In this document: one piece after another, positions 43,470-52,668 of the stretch
How the letters are laid out: every line of letters starts with the position of its first letter
Numbering within the stretch: position 1 is the first letter of the stretch
Program-made: the position numbers and the translations under genes
From: Lacihabitans soyangensis
GTDB lineage: Bacteria; Bacteroidota; Bacteroidia; Cytophagales; Spirosomataceae
Reading direction: 5' to 3'
Assembly (NCBI RefSeq): GCF_024343775.1
Contig: NZ_RJUF01000001.1
Span: forward strand, 183,231-247,230
Length of the DNA stretch: 64,000 nucleotides
Notes under the pieces: generated by a model
Databases searched by the model: none
Seen by the model: the letters and a program-made list of their open reading frames with translations, nothing else
What the model was told of the DNA's origin: nothing

Positions 43470-43543
43470 TGGGCCCACCTGGGATCGAACCAGGCACCTA
43501 CTGATTATGAGTCAGTTGCTCTAACCGAATGAGCTATAGGCCC
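43470..43543 (-). tRNA. tRNA with CAU anticodon (Met or lysidine-type Ile)
   Basis: The minus strand folds as a full cloverleaf: acceptor GGGCCTA with TGGGCCC (one T-G pair), D arm GCTC...GAGC, anticodon stem CTGAC-TCATAAT-region with CAU in the loop, T arm CCTGG-TTCGATC-CCAGG. No CCA is encoded. CAU can mean elongator Met, initiator Met or Ile2 after lysidine modification; the A-U/G-C start of the acceptor argues against initiator, and Met versus Ile cannot be settled by eye. Its 3' end faces the accessory region at lower coordinates. Confidence 0.92.
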
Positions 43544-43718
43544 TTTGTTTTCTTCGAAATAGATTAACTGTTTCTCTGAAAAGCAGTGCAAAGGTAGGGC
43601 TTTTGTACAAAAAGTCAAATATTTTTTTGAAAAATCCCTTTTAATATGGCCGCTATTTTGTATCTGTCTAAATATGAAACCCTTACTCAAAATATTTTTT
43701 TTCTTTCGTTCGGTTCCT

Positions 43719-43726
43719 TACATTTG
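43719..43726 (+). promoter_or_regulatory. Candidate -7 promoter element of the second czc operon
   Basis: TACATTTG fits TAnnTTTG exactly and ends 6 nt before the ATG of the next gene. If used, transcription would start at or near the start codon, giving a nearly leaderless mRNA. No convincing -33 element was seen. Confidence 0.35.
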
Positions 43727-43731
43727 TAACG

Positions 43732-44124
43732 ATGTTAAAGAAAACTTCCATATTTATTCTGTCACTCGTGATTTTTGCTGAAAGTCTCCTGCCTAATGGT
43801 TTGGGAATTTCACAGGTTTCTCGCGTAGGTGAGCTTTATCATCATTATTTGCAGCATCGCCAAGAGGGTGTAAGCCTCAATGAATTCCTTTGGATGCATT
43901 ATTCGTCAGATTCGGGTCATAAAACCAATAAAGAGCATAAGAATCTTCCATCCTTTGAGTCTCAAATTTCATTCTTGGCTTTTGTATCGTCTGTTTCTTT
44001 GAGAATTGATTCAGGCTTTAAAGAGAATACTGTCTTTACCGAAGTTTTTAATTCCTTAGAATATTCAAATCTTTACAGGTTTCAGTATTTAAAATTCCTC
44101 CTCAACCCACCCCAGTTGGGCTAA
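43732..44124 (+). CDS. Small exported protein preceding the second czc operon
   Basis: 130 residues with a signal-like start MLKKTSIFILSLVIFAESLL. The mature part has HHYLQHRQEG and MHYSSDSGHKTNKEHKN, so His is enriched, but it lacks the Cys clusters of the proteins at 8887 and 17123. It ends FLLNPPQLG. Position directly before an RND metal operon and overall size parallel those two proteins; a periplasmic metal-related role is only a guess. Confidence 0.55.
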   Translation: MLKKTSIFILSLVIFAESLLPNGLGISQVSRVGELYHHYLQHRQEGVSLNEFLWMHYSSDSGHKTNKEHKNLPSFESQISFLAFVSSVSLRIDSGFKENTVFTEVFNSLEYSNLYRFQYLKFLLNPPQLG

Positions 44125-44273
44125 TTTCATTTCTGAAATTTAGCAGGTTTTTCCTTCAAATTCTGAAGGTCTTTCAACTTCTTGAGGTTTTCCTTATAGA
44201 ATTCATCCTGCATTACTATTCAAATTATTACATCGTCAATTTTACCAATTGACCAATTAAAGCATAATATATC

Positions 44274-47200
44274 ATGTTTGATAAACTCGTCAAATATAGT
44301 ATTCACAACAAACTTGTGGTCGGCATTGCGGTGTCGCTTTGTATGCTGGCAGGCTTATTTTCGTTAAAAAGCTTGCCCATAGATGCTGTGCCAGATATTA
44401 CTAATAACCAAGTAGTTGTGCTTACTTTGGCCCCTACGTTAGCTGCTCAGGAAGTTGAGCAATACATTACCGCTCCGCTCGAAATGCAGTTTGTAAATAT
44501 TCAAAACGTGGAGGATATTCGCTCCGTTTCAAGACAAGGGCTTTCGGTTATTACATTAGTTTTTGGTGATGATGTCAGTATTCATCTTGCGAGACAATTG
44601 GCCTCGGATCAGATCAAAATGGCTTCTGAGTCTATTCCTAAGCAGTTTGGAACCCCAGAGCTAGCTCCCATCACCACGGGTTTGGGTGAAATTTACCAGT
44701 ATACATTAGAGGTAAGTCCAGGTTATGAAAAAAAGTATGATTTAATGACCCAAAGAACGATTCAGGACTGGATCGTGAAGAAACAATTGGCTGGTATTGA
44801 TGGCGTTACTGAAATAAGTAGTTTTGGTGGATTTGTAAAGCAATACGAAATCTCTATAATTCCTGAAAAGTTACTGCAGTTGGGCGTTAGTCTCAAGGAG
44901 GTTTATGATGCCGTGAGTGCCAATAATACCAATACTGGTGGTAGTTATATTGAAAAATTTGACCAGACATACTTTATTCGAGGAGAAGGAACCTCTAGTT
45001 CACTTGAAGATTTGGGCAAAATAGTGATTAAAACCACCAACGGAGTGCCTATTTTGGTGAACAGTGTGGCTGAGTTGCGATTTGGTCATGCCAAAAGGTT
45101 CGGAGCAATGACGAAAAATGGTAAAGGAGAAGCCGTAGGCGGAATTGTTCTGATGCTGAAAGGAGCCGATTCTGAAAAAACTATCAAGGAAGTAAAAGTA
45201 AGGATTGAAAAAATCAACAAAACTTTGCCCCCGGGCTTAAAAGCTGTGCCATTTATTGATAGGACCAAACTTATTGACAAATCCATTAAGACCGTGAGAA
45301 ATAACCTTATTGAAGGCGGATTGATAGTGGTTTTTGTATTGGTTTTACTGATGGGGAGTATTAAAGCGGGTCTAATTGTGGCCTCAGTTATTCCAATCAC
45401 CATGGTGATAACTTTTGGTCTTATGCAGCTTTTTGGCATTTCGGCCAATCTCATGAGCCTTGGAGCTATAGATTTTGGTCTATTGGTGGACTGTTCGGTG
45501 ATAGTAGTAGAAAGTGTATTGTATAATATTCACTCCAACCAAAAGTACCATGTTGACAAAATTGAGAAATCGGTTTTCAACGATTTAGTGTATAAATCTT
45601 CTACCAAAGTTCTTTCGGCAGCTTTGTTTGGAGGGATTATCATTCTGATTGTTTACTTGCCAATTCTTTCTTTGGGTGGTATTGAAGGTAAAATGTTTAA
45701 TCCGATGGCCATGACCGTGAGCTTGGCATTGGTAATAGCTATTTTGTTATCCCTTACTTATGTACCAGCCGTGACTTCGTTGCTATTGAGTAAAGAGGGA
45801 AAAAAAGAGTTTAAACTTTCGCAGAAGATCATCGATAAAATGTTTAACTCCTATTCTCCAGTTTTTCAATATGCCTTAAAACATCACACTAAGGTCTTGA
45901 CAGGAGCCATTGTTATTTTTCTGATCAGTTTGGTTTTGTTTATGAGAATGGGCGGAGAATTCATCCCAACACTTGACGAAGGTGATTTGGCTGTTGATTT
46001 TCAAACTCCACAGGGATCTTCTCTCAATACGACCATTGAAGCTACCACGAAAGCCCAAAAAGCTTTGATGGCGGAATTTCCTGAAATTCAGCAGATTGTG
46101 GGTAGGATAGGGGCCTCAGAAGTTCCTACTGATCCTATGCCACCAGAGGCTTCGGACTTGATGATCAATATGAAAGACCACTCAGAATGGACGAGTGCCA
46201 GTTCTACTCAGGAAATGGTAGAAAAAATGGCAGCGGTTTTGGAAGAAAAAGTTCCTGGAAATTCGGCTGAATTTACACAACCCATCGAGATGCGTTTTAA
46301 TGAAATGATAGCCGGTTCTAAGTCTGAATTTGCCATTAAAATTTTTGGAAATGACTTGGAAGTTTTGAATAAAAAAGCCAAATCCGTAGAGAAAATTCTC
46401 CAAAAAATAGAAGGTACTAGAACGGTCAGGGTCGAAAGAATTAGTGGAAGACCTCAGATAAATGTTAAATACAATAAGCAAAAATTGGCTGAGTTTGGTC
46501 TGAATATAGATGATTTGAACTTTATTCTAAAAACTTCATTTGCGGGGGAGGTTGCTGGAGTGTTTTTTGAAAACGAAAAAAGATTCGATGTAGTAGTCCG
46601 ATTTGAAAAGCAAGCAGCGGACGATCTAGAACACATAAAAAATCTTCAAATCAAAACCGGAACTGGAGCATTGATAAAGTTTGAAAATGTGGCAGAGATT
46701 GGCTATCAGAATGCCCCTTCCCAGATTTCCAGAGAAAAATCAAATAGAAGAATAATTATTGGAGTAGATATCGCCGACCGCGACGTAGAGAGCTATGCAG
46801 AAGAAGTTGCCCAAAAGTTGGAGTCCAAAGTTACTTTACCATCAGGGTATTATTTCGAATACGGTGGCTCATTTGAGAATCTAAAAAGAGCCAAAGAGCG
46901 TTTGATTTTGGCGGTTCCGGCAGCTATGGTGCTCATTTTCTTTTTGCTTTATTTTTCTTTGGGTTCCTTCCTGCAAGCCGGTTTGGTATTTAGTGCTATT
47001 CCATTCTCAGCAATTGGGGGTGTGTTTGCTTTGTTAATAAGAGGTATGCCATTTAGTATTTCAGCCGGAGTCGGATTTATAGCATTGTTTGGTGTGGCAG
47101 TGTTAAATGGTTTAGTATTAATTAGTTACTTTAACCAATCTGAGGAAAAAGACCTGATGAAACGAATCATCGAAGGTGTCTCTGTGCGGTTCAGACCTGT

Positions 47201-47387
47201 GATAGTTACTGCTTTTGTGGCTTCTTTAGGATTTTTGCCGATGGCTATTTCTACTTCAGCCGGTGCCGAAGTTCAAAAACCTTTGGCCACTGTAGTTATC
47301 GGTGGTTTGATTACCTCAACCATTCTTACATTGGTGGTATTGCCCATTATTTATATGATTTTCATGAAAAAAGTAGAAAAGAAATGA
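44274..47387 (+). CDS. czcA: CzcA-type heavy-metal RND pump (unfused)
   Basis: 1037 residues, the normal length of the family. Helix 4 carries DFGLLVDCSVIVVES (D400, D406, E413), the divalent-metal-type relay. Helices 7-12 are complete (ISAGVGFIALFGVAVLNGLVLI near the end). Unlike the fused copy at 9316, this pump stops at its own C-terminus, VEKK, with a separate OMF gene following. The stop overlaps the next start by 4 nt. Proton-driven Zn/Cd/Co export is the likely role. Confidence 0.92.
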   Translation: MFDKLVKYSIHNKLVVGIAVSLCMLAGLFSLKSLPIDAVPDITNNQVVVLTLAPTLAAQEVEQYITAPLEMQFVNIQNVEDIRSVSRQGLSVITLVFGDDVSIHLARQLASDQIKMASESIPKQFGTPELAPITTGLGEIYQYTLEVSPGYEKKYDLMTQRTIQDWIVKKQLAGIDGVTEISSFGGFVKQYEISIIPEKLLQLGVSLKEVYDAVSANNTNTGGSYIEKFDQTYFIRGEGTSSSLEDLGKIVIKTTNGVPILVNSVAELRFGHAKRFGAMTKNGKGEAVGGIVLMLKGADSEKTIKEVKVRIEKINKTLPPGLKAVPFIDRTKLIDKSIKTVRNNLIEGGLIVVFVLVLLMGSIKAGLIVASVIPITMVITFGLMQLFGISANLMSLGAIDFGLLVDCSVIVVESVLYNIHSNQKYHVDKIEKSVFNDLVYKSSTKVLSAALFGGIIILIVYLPILSLGGIEGKMFNPMAMTVSLALVIAILLSLTYVPAVTSLLLSKEGKKEFKLSQKIIDKMFNSYSPVFQYALKHHTKVLTGAIVIFLISLVLFMRMGGEFIPTLDEGDLAVDFQTPQGSSLNTTIEATTKAQKALMAEFPEIQQIVGRIGASEVPTDPMPPEASDLMINMKDHSEWTSASSTQEMVEKMAAVLEEKVPGNSAEFTQPIEMRFNEMIAGSKSEFAIKIFGNDLEVLNKKAKSVEKILQKIEGTRTVRVERISGRPQINVKYNKQKLAEFGLNIDDLNFILKTSFAGEVAGVFFENEKRFDVVVRFEKQAADDLEHIKNLQIKTGTGALIKFENVAEIGYQNAPSQISREKSNRRIIIGVDIADRDVESYAEEVAQKLESKVTLPSGYYFEYGGSFENLKRAKERLILAVPAAMVLIFFLLYFSLGSFLQAGLVFSAIPFSAIGGVFALLIRGMPFSISAGVGFIALFGVAVLNGLVLISYFNQSEEKDLMKRIIEGVSVRFRPVIVTAFVASLGFLPMAISTSAGAEVQKPLATVVIGGLITSTILTLVVLPIIYMIFMKKVEKK

Positions 47388-48553
47388 TAAAGAAAATAAT
47401 TATATTTTGTCTCGTGGTGCAAACTGCTTTTTCTCAAAAGCTCGATTTAAGGCTGTTGACTAAGTTTGGGATGGATCAAAACAGAGACCTTGCATTGGCT
47501 TTGAAACGAATCGATTTGCAGAAATCATTGGTAAATACCGCCTTCGAGATGCCTAAAACTAAGGTGGATCTTCAGGTCGGAAATATCCAGACGCCATTTG
47601 TGACCGACTACACTTTGGGTATTGTGCAAAATACGGAGTTGCCAAGAGTTTATAAAATACGAAAAGCTTTCAATGAATCTCTGGTTAAAATTGGGGAGTC
47701 AGAATACCAAGTTCTTAAATATGAATATAGGTTTAATGTCGCTAATTTGTACTACGAACTATTTTATTTACAACAAGTTACAGATTTGTTGCAAACCGAG
47801 AATCTAAAATTGGCCGAAATAGAAAAAGTGTATAAAAGACGGCAAGAATTGGGAGAAACCGACGGAACTGATGCTGCAGGAATGCATTTGAGGATTTTAG
47901 AAAACGAGATGAAAATCAATCAAATTTCTAACAAAATCAATGAAACAGAGGGTAATTTAAAACTCATATTAAATGCAGAAATTTTACCCGATTTGAGTTT
48001 TAATCATGCCCAGTTAGATGCAAAAGCTAATATTTCTCAAAATGCCAGATTAGAAATGCAACAAAATATGATTCAGAATTCTGAGATTTTAACCAAAAAC
48101 GAAATGGATAAGCTTCTGCCAAGTATCAATCTTGGTGTTATGAACCAAAGTATGTTGGGTAGCTGGCGTCAGTTTATTGGTGTGGCAGGGGTAGAGATTC
48201 CTATTTTTTCAAAAGCCCAAAAGGCTAGGGTGGAGGCTTCTAAAATTTCAACCAAAATTCAAGAAAGTGAACTTGAAAAGTTGAAGTTTCAGCTAATGAA
48301 TGAAGTACAATTTTTACAAAAAAATCTTCTTTCTACAGAATCTTCACTTTCGCTCATTAAGAACAATCTCTTAATAGAGTCAGACAGATTAATGCAAACC
48401 ACCATGAAGAAATATTTGGCAGGCCAAATTGAGTATTTTGATTGGTATTTGGTTTATAATCAAAATCTTAATTATAAAATGGAACTTTTGAATTTAGAAA
48501 AATCAAAAAATTTCACAATCACAAACATTAAATATCTTATCGGAAATGAATAA
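47384..48553 (+). CDS. CzcC-like outer-membrane efflux protein
   Basis: 389 residues. Signal peptide ending TAFSQ, then the two-fold helical repeats of OMF proteins (AFEMPKTKVDLQVGNIQ, NLYYELFYLQQVTDLLQTENLKLAEIEKVYKRR, FLQKNLLSTESSLSLIKNNLLIESDRL). It corresponds to the C-terminal third of the fused protein at 9316. It overlaps czcA by 4 nt and the adaptor gene by 8 nt, so it is one operon. Confidence 0.88.
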   Translation: MIKKIIIFCLVVQTAFSQKLDLRLLTKFGMDQNRDLALALKRIDLQKSLVNTAFEMPKTKVDLQVGNIQTPFVTDYTLGIVQNTELPRVYKIRKAFNESLVKIGESEYQVLKYEYRFNVANLYYELFYLQQVTDLLQTENLKLAEIEKVYKRRQELGETDGTDAAGMHLRILENEMKINQISNKINETEGNLKLILNAEILPDLSFNHAQLDAKANISQNARLEMQQNMIQNSEILTKNEMDKLLPSINLGVMNQSMLGSWRQFIGVAGVEIPIFSKAQKARVEASKISTKIQESELEKLKFQLMNEVQFLQKNLLSTESSLSLIKNNLLIESDRLMQTTMKKYLAGQIEYFDWYLVYNQNLNYKMELLNLEKSKNFTITNIKYLIGNE

Positions 48554-49679
48554 AATACTTATAAATATAGCTTGTATGGTTGTGCTGTTTTCATGCAAAA
48601 CAGAAACCAAAACTGACGAGGTTGCACAGAAACCTGTTGATAATGCCATCGTATTTACAACCGAGCAAGTTAAAAACCTGAAAGTTGAAATCGGCGGTAT
48701 GGAAGAAAAAATAATGGATATCAATATAGAGGCAAACGGTCTAGTGGACGTGCCGCCCGATCAAATGTTCTCGGTAAATTATCCGCTTAGTGGTGTAGTA
48801 TCTAATATCAATCATAATTTATTGCCTGGAAAGTTTTTTAAGAAGGGAGAACTTTTAGCACAAATCACGAGCATGGAATTGTTGCAAATTCAAGAAGACT
48901 TCTTGAACGAATCTACCAAGAGTGAATTGCTCATTCAAGACTTTGAACGCCAAAAAGCCCTTATATTAGACGATGCCACTTCTAAAAGGAAACTTCAAGA
49001 AACAGAGAATGCACTGAAGCTGAATAGGATAAAAATCAAAGGTTTAACCGAAAAACTGAAAGTATTAGGCATTAACCCTAACACATTGTCGAGCTCCAAC
49101 ATTTCGGCTAAACACGCTCTCTATGCCAGTCAAAGTGGTTACGTGAAAGGGGTGAACATTACCAATGGTAAAAGTTTTTTGAGCAATGAAACGCTGCTGG
49201 AGCTTATCAGCATGGAGCACATGCATGTAGAACTCAAGGTTTTTGGTGATGATATGCAATTGGTCAAAGTGGGACAGGAGGTTGATTTTAAAAGTACTGA
49301 AGGAAAAGAAGTGCTGGGTAAAGTATATCTCATAGATAAAACGGTGGATGCCGAGCAAAAATCGCTCAATCTTCATGTACACATAGAGAATGAGGCTTTT
49401 GAACAATCTCTTCGTCCAGGGCAATATATTTCTGGAAAAATAAATGTAAAAAATTCAAAAGTGATGGCACTACCTGAATCTGCCATTTTGGCGAATTCAG
49501 ACGGTTCATTTATTTTTAGAATGAATGAAGGAAAGAATCAGGTGAAATTTGAAAAAATTGAAGTCAAAACTGGCCGAATTGCTCATGGATTTATTGAAAT
49601 TCTAGAACCAAACGATATATCTGGCAAAATTGTAACCAGAGGAGTCAATTTTGTAGAAAATGGAGCGAGCGAAGAATAG
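48546..49679 (+). CDS. czcB: CzcB-type periplasmic adaptor
   Basis: 377 residues. Lipoprotein signal (IACMVVLFSC), then the adaptor order: GLVDVPPDQMFSVNYPLSGVVSNI, a helical hairpin (LLQIQEDFLNESTKSELLIQDFERQKALI), SQSGYVKGVNITNGKSFL, barrel (FGDDMQLVKVGQEVDF) and a C-terminal domain (ALPESAILANSDGSFIF). Closest in layout to the adaptor at 13667. It ends 13 bp before the convergent CDF gene with no terminator in between. Confidence 0.9.
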   Translation: MNKILINIACMVVLFSCKTETKTDEVAQKPVDNAIVFTTEQVKNLKVEIGGMEEKIMDINIEANGLVDVPPDQMFSVNYPLSGVVSNINHNLLPGKFFKKGELLAQITSMELLQIQEDFLNESTKSELLIQDFERQKALILDDATSKRKLQETENALKLNRIKIKGLTEKLKVLGINPNTLSSSNISAKHALYASQSGYVKGVNITNGKSFLSNETLLELISMEHMHVELKVFGDDMQLVKVGQEVDFKSTEGKEVLGKVYLIDKTVDAEQKSLNLHVHIENEAFEQSLRPGQYISGKINVKNSKVMALPESAILANSDGSFIFRMNEGKNQVKFEKIEVKTGRIAHGFIEILEPNDISGKIVTRGVNFVENGASEE

Positions 49680-49692
49680 CCGACTATTAAAC

Positions 49693-50562
49693 TTATTCGT
49701 TGGGTTCAATGTGAATAAGAACATGCCCAAGCTGTGGTATTTCCCTTCGTAAGGTATCTTTAAGGTCATGAGCTATATCATGGCCTTTTTTTACGCTTAT
49801 AAGTGCATCTACTGTGGCGTGGAGGTCTACATGATATATCATTCCCGATTTTCTAATGAAGCATTTTTCTGTGTCTAAAACTCCATCTACAGTCTGTGCA
49901 ACTTGTTTTATTTCCTCTAATAAATCATCATAGACGTGTTCATCCATTATTTCGCCAAGAGCTGGGCGAAAAATCAAATAGCAATTGTAAAGAATAAAAC
50001 CCGAAGCAAATAGTGCAGCCCAGTCATCTGCAGTTTCGTAGCCTTTGCCCATATACAAAGCAATAGAAATACCTACAAAAGCTGCCACAGAGGTGATGGC
50101 GTCGCTTCGATGGTGCCATGCATCTGCTTTTAGAGAGCTGCTATTGGTTTCTTTACTTTTTCTAAGGACAAGTCTGTATGATATTTCTTTCCAAAGAATT
50201 ATTGCTCCCAGAACATACAATGTCCAAGATTTGGGCAAATCATGAGGAGTCTGTATGTTTTTTATACTTTCATGAGCGATGATAATTGCTGAAAAAATCA
50301 AAAAACCAACTACCAAAAAAGTGATGAGAGGCTCAATTCGGCCATGACCATAAGGATGATTTTTGTCAGCCGGCCGACTAGCATATTTTAAGCCAAACAA
50401 AACCAGAAGTGATCCGAAAATATCTGTGGTAGATTCTATGGCATCGGCTATTAAAGCGTATGAATTTCCAAAAAAACCAGCCAAACCTTTAATTAAAGCC
50501 AACGAAGCGTTTCCGAAAATACTAAAATAGGTTGCTTTAATAGCCTTTTGTTCGTTGGTCAT
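49693..50562 (-). CDS. Cation diffusion facilitator (Zn2+/Fe2+ type exporter)
   Basis: 289 residues with six membrane helices (first at about 14-32). The transport-site pair is present: ALIADAIESTTD in helix 2 and DAWHHRSDAITS in helix 5. The motif NHPYGHGRIEPL follows helix 2. The C-terminal cytoplasmic domain has GVLDTEKCFIRKSGMIYHVDLH and HIEPNE. Metal choice within the Zn/Fe/Mn subgroups cannot be settled by eye. It is transcribed toward the czc operon and adds to the divalent-metal export capacity. Confidence 0.9.
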   Translation of the reverse strand: MTNEQKAIKATYFSIFGNASLALIKGLAGFFGNSYALIADAIESTTDIFGSLLVLFGLKYASRPADKNHPYGHGRIEPLITFLVVGFLIFSAIIIAHESIKNIQTPHDLPKSWTLYVLGAIILWKEISYRLVLRKSKETNSSSLKADAWHHRSDAITSVAAFVGISIALYMGKGYETADDWAALFASGFILYNCYLIFRPALGEIMDEHVYDDLLEEIKQVAQTVDGVLDTEKCFIRKSGMIYHVDLHATVDALISVKKGHDIAHDLKDTLRREIPQLGHVLIHIEPNE

Positions 50563-50649
50563 TTGTTAAGTGTAAGCACCGGTTAAGGTGTTTTTTGATA
50601 ATTGCAAATTTAAGAACAATAAGGTGCTAGAGGCCGATATTCTGAGGAT

Positions 50650-51126
50650 TTATTTCTTTTTTAGGTTTATCACAATAACCCCATTCGCACCTCTGGAACC
50701 ATAAATGCCTGTACTTGAGGCATCTTTAAGCACCGATACCGATGAAATATCACTTGGGTTTACCATTTGATAAACATCCGAAAAAGTGCCGTTCATGACG
50801 GTGGTATTTAATACAAAAAGTGGTTCAGTAGCAGCTACTGGTGAGAACGAATTAACCCCTCTGATAGTTATTTGGGCACTGGCTCCGTCGCCTTTCACAT
50901 AAACTCCGGATACCCTTCTTAAATAATTATCTAACGTAATATTATTACCTAAATCTTTCACTTCGTCTGCAGATCCTGTGTAGTCTTTGGTAATTTGACT
51001 ACCGTAGCTATCCGATATCTCCTTGTTCTTTTTTTCGACATAACTCTTTCCCATCCGTTGATTGGGGGTATTTGCACAAGCAAAAGAACTGAATATAAGT
51101 GCTAATAGACTGAAAGTTTTAATCAT
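50650..51126 (-). CDS. Stand-alone TonB-dependent receptor plug domain protein
   Basis: 158 residues. Lipoprotein-like or signal start LIFSSFACANTPN, then a plug domain: NNITLDNYLRRVSGVYVKGDGASAQITIRGVNSFSPVAATEPLFVLN ... ISSVSVLKDASSTGIYGSRGANGVIVINLKK. This is the SusC-type plug, but no barrel follows. Such short proteins occur in Bacteroidota; a gating or binding role with a separate barrel is possible. It may be a remnant of a larger receptor. Confidence 0.8.
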   Translation of the reverse strand: MIKTFSLLALIFSSFACANTPNQRMGKSYVEKKNKEISDSYGSQITKDYTGSADEVKDLGNNITLDNYLRRVSGVYVKGDGASAQITIRGVNSFSPVAATEPLFVLNTTVMNGTFSDVYQMVNPSDISSVSVLKDASSTGIYGSRGANGVIVINLKKK

Positions 51127-51278
51127 GGTTTTGGTATTTTTTATGAAATTATCACATTTATCTTAATTTGTGTTAGAATTTAACCTTTATTTAGGATTCG
51201 GAAATATTAAAACTTTGGGTTCTGATTGAGATTCACAAGAAAAAAGTTCTATTTTTACCTAAAATAAACAATAATGCA

Positions 51279-51764
51279 ATGCGTATTAGCCAAGCTTTTA
51301 GTTCACTCGGGTCACTTTTTGTAATTTCAGTTTTCGGTTTTTCATTGTTTTCGTGCGGCGGCGAATCGAGCTACAGTTTGACTAAAAAAGAAACGGCTAA
51401 GAAAGAAGACTTTAGTGATAAAGATACTTACAGTGCTGAAAGTGAAGCTGATGTAATGGCTTGGGTGAAGGAAAAACCGGCATATGTAGGTGGTAAGAAA
51501 GAAATGTACAACTTCATTAAGAATAATTTGGTAGTTCCAGAGGAAGCTAAAAAAGCCAAAGTTTCGGGTATGGTTTTTGTAAGATTTATAGTTGAGAAAG
51601 ATGGTAAAATCACCAATCCAAAAATTATCAAAGGCCTTGGACACGGCTGTGAAGAAGCGGCAAAAAACGTTATTTTAAGCATGCCAAATTGGAAACCAGG
51701 TATGCATGAGGGTAAAGCAGTGAGGGTTTATCATAGTTTACCTATTGCATTTTCAAAGGATTAA
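51279..51764 (+). CDS. Lipoprotein with TonB C-terminal domain
   Basis: 161 residues. Lipobox LFSCGG after a hydrophobic start. The C-terminal about 90 residues are the TonB fold: PAYVGGKKEMYNFIKNNLVVPEEAKKAKVSGMVFVRFIVEKDGKITNPKIIKGLGHGCEEAAKNVILSMPNWKPG. It has no transmembrane anchor of the usual TonB kind, so it is probably attached as a lipoprotein. Divergently oriented to the plug protein at 50650. Confidence 0.83.
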   Translation: MRISQAFSSLGSLFVISVFGFSLFSCGGESSYSLTKKETAKKEDFSDKDTYSAESEADVMAWVKEKPAYVGGKKEMYNFIKNNLVVPEEAKKAKVSGMVFVRFIVEKDGKITNPKIIKGLGHGCEEAAKNVILSMPNWKPGMHEGKAVRVYHSLPIAFSKD

Positions 51765-51773
51765 GTCCTGATT

Positions 51774-52610
51774 TTAAGCCATTACGGCCAGCATTTTTAA
51801 AATGTGCCTTCCAAGATGTTGCTCTCCAGTAATTTCTATATGTTGTAAGCTTTCCTCAGGTTTCACTGCTTTAGTGAATATTTTCCAGGCTAAATTTTTC
51901 GGAATAATCACCTTACAGGTTGGTTCAAGCTTTGCTTTAACCGTAATTTCCCAGTTTGATTTCTTATAGATCAAGTTCCAAGATCCAATTTCAGTAATTT
52001 CAAACCTTATATTGACTCCCTCATTTGCCTTGACATCTTTGTAATGATGTGGCAAAGCTCTCATTGAAGTCTCTAGATACGGAAAGTAGAACTCAGTAGA
52101 ATACAAGGGTTCTGGGCAGCCGAGTGCATATCGGATTTGTTGTTGATGATGCCATTTTTCGGTAAATTCTCGTGCAATATGAAACCAGTTTTGCGATTCC
52201 ATTTCGCCTGCCCAGGCAACTGAAAATGTAGCTTTTTCCTCAGGATTAAGACTTTTTATGAATTCAGTGTATTGATTTCCAGACTGTTCAAGTAGCTCAA
52301 TTATAATCCTCGGACTAAGCCTTTGCAATGCATTGACCCAGTCGTGGTTCAGTTTATTGAGGTAGTTTAGTAGGTCTTGATAAGAATTGATTTCACCAGA
52401 CGAAACACCAAAATACCCATCTCTTAACATAGATAGTGATCTCAAATTACCGTCTAAAAGGTGTACTGCAACGTCTTTTATGGTCCAATTTCCTGCAAAA
52501 GTTGGTAAATTCCAGTCTTTTTCCTCCATACCTTTGAGTAAATCAATCAGTAACTCGTCGAGTTTGGAGAAAAGATGAATGGTTTCTATCACTTTTATTT
52601 GAGAGGCCAT
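51774..52610 (-). CDS. DinB-like / maleylpyruvate isomerase N-domain protein
   Basis: 278 residues. The four-helix-bundle start (NWTIKDVAVHLLDGNLRSL with His after VAV, later FTEKWHHQQQIR) fits the DinB / mycothiol-dependent isomerase N-terminal family, with His residues spaced as metal ligands. The C-terminal half (about 190-278) is beta-rich and resembles the small sterol-carrier-like tail of that family. Thiol or substrate are unknown; Bacteroidota lack mycothiol, so the reaction is open. Confidence 0.7.
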   Translation of the reverse strand: MASQIKVIETIHLFSKLDELLIDLLKGMEEKDWNLPTFAGNWTIKDVAVHLLDGNLRSLSMLRDGYFGVSSGEINSYQDLLNYLNKLNHDWVNALQRLSPRIIIELLEQSGNQYTEFIKSLNPEEKATFSVAWAGEMESQNWFHIAREFTEKWHHQQQIRYALGCPEPLYSTEFYFPYLETSMRALPHHYKDVKANEGVNIRFEITEIGSWNLIYKKSNWEITVKAKLEPTCKVIIPKNLAWKIFTKAVKPEESLQHIEITGEQHLGRHILKMLAVMA

Positions 52611-52668
52611 AATTCTGTGTTTGTTAAATAACGCCTCTGCAATTTAAGTAAAAAGTAATTTTACAATT

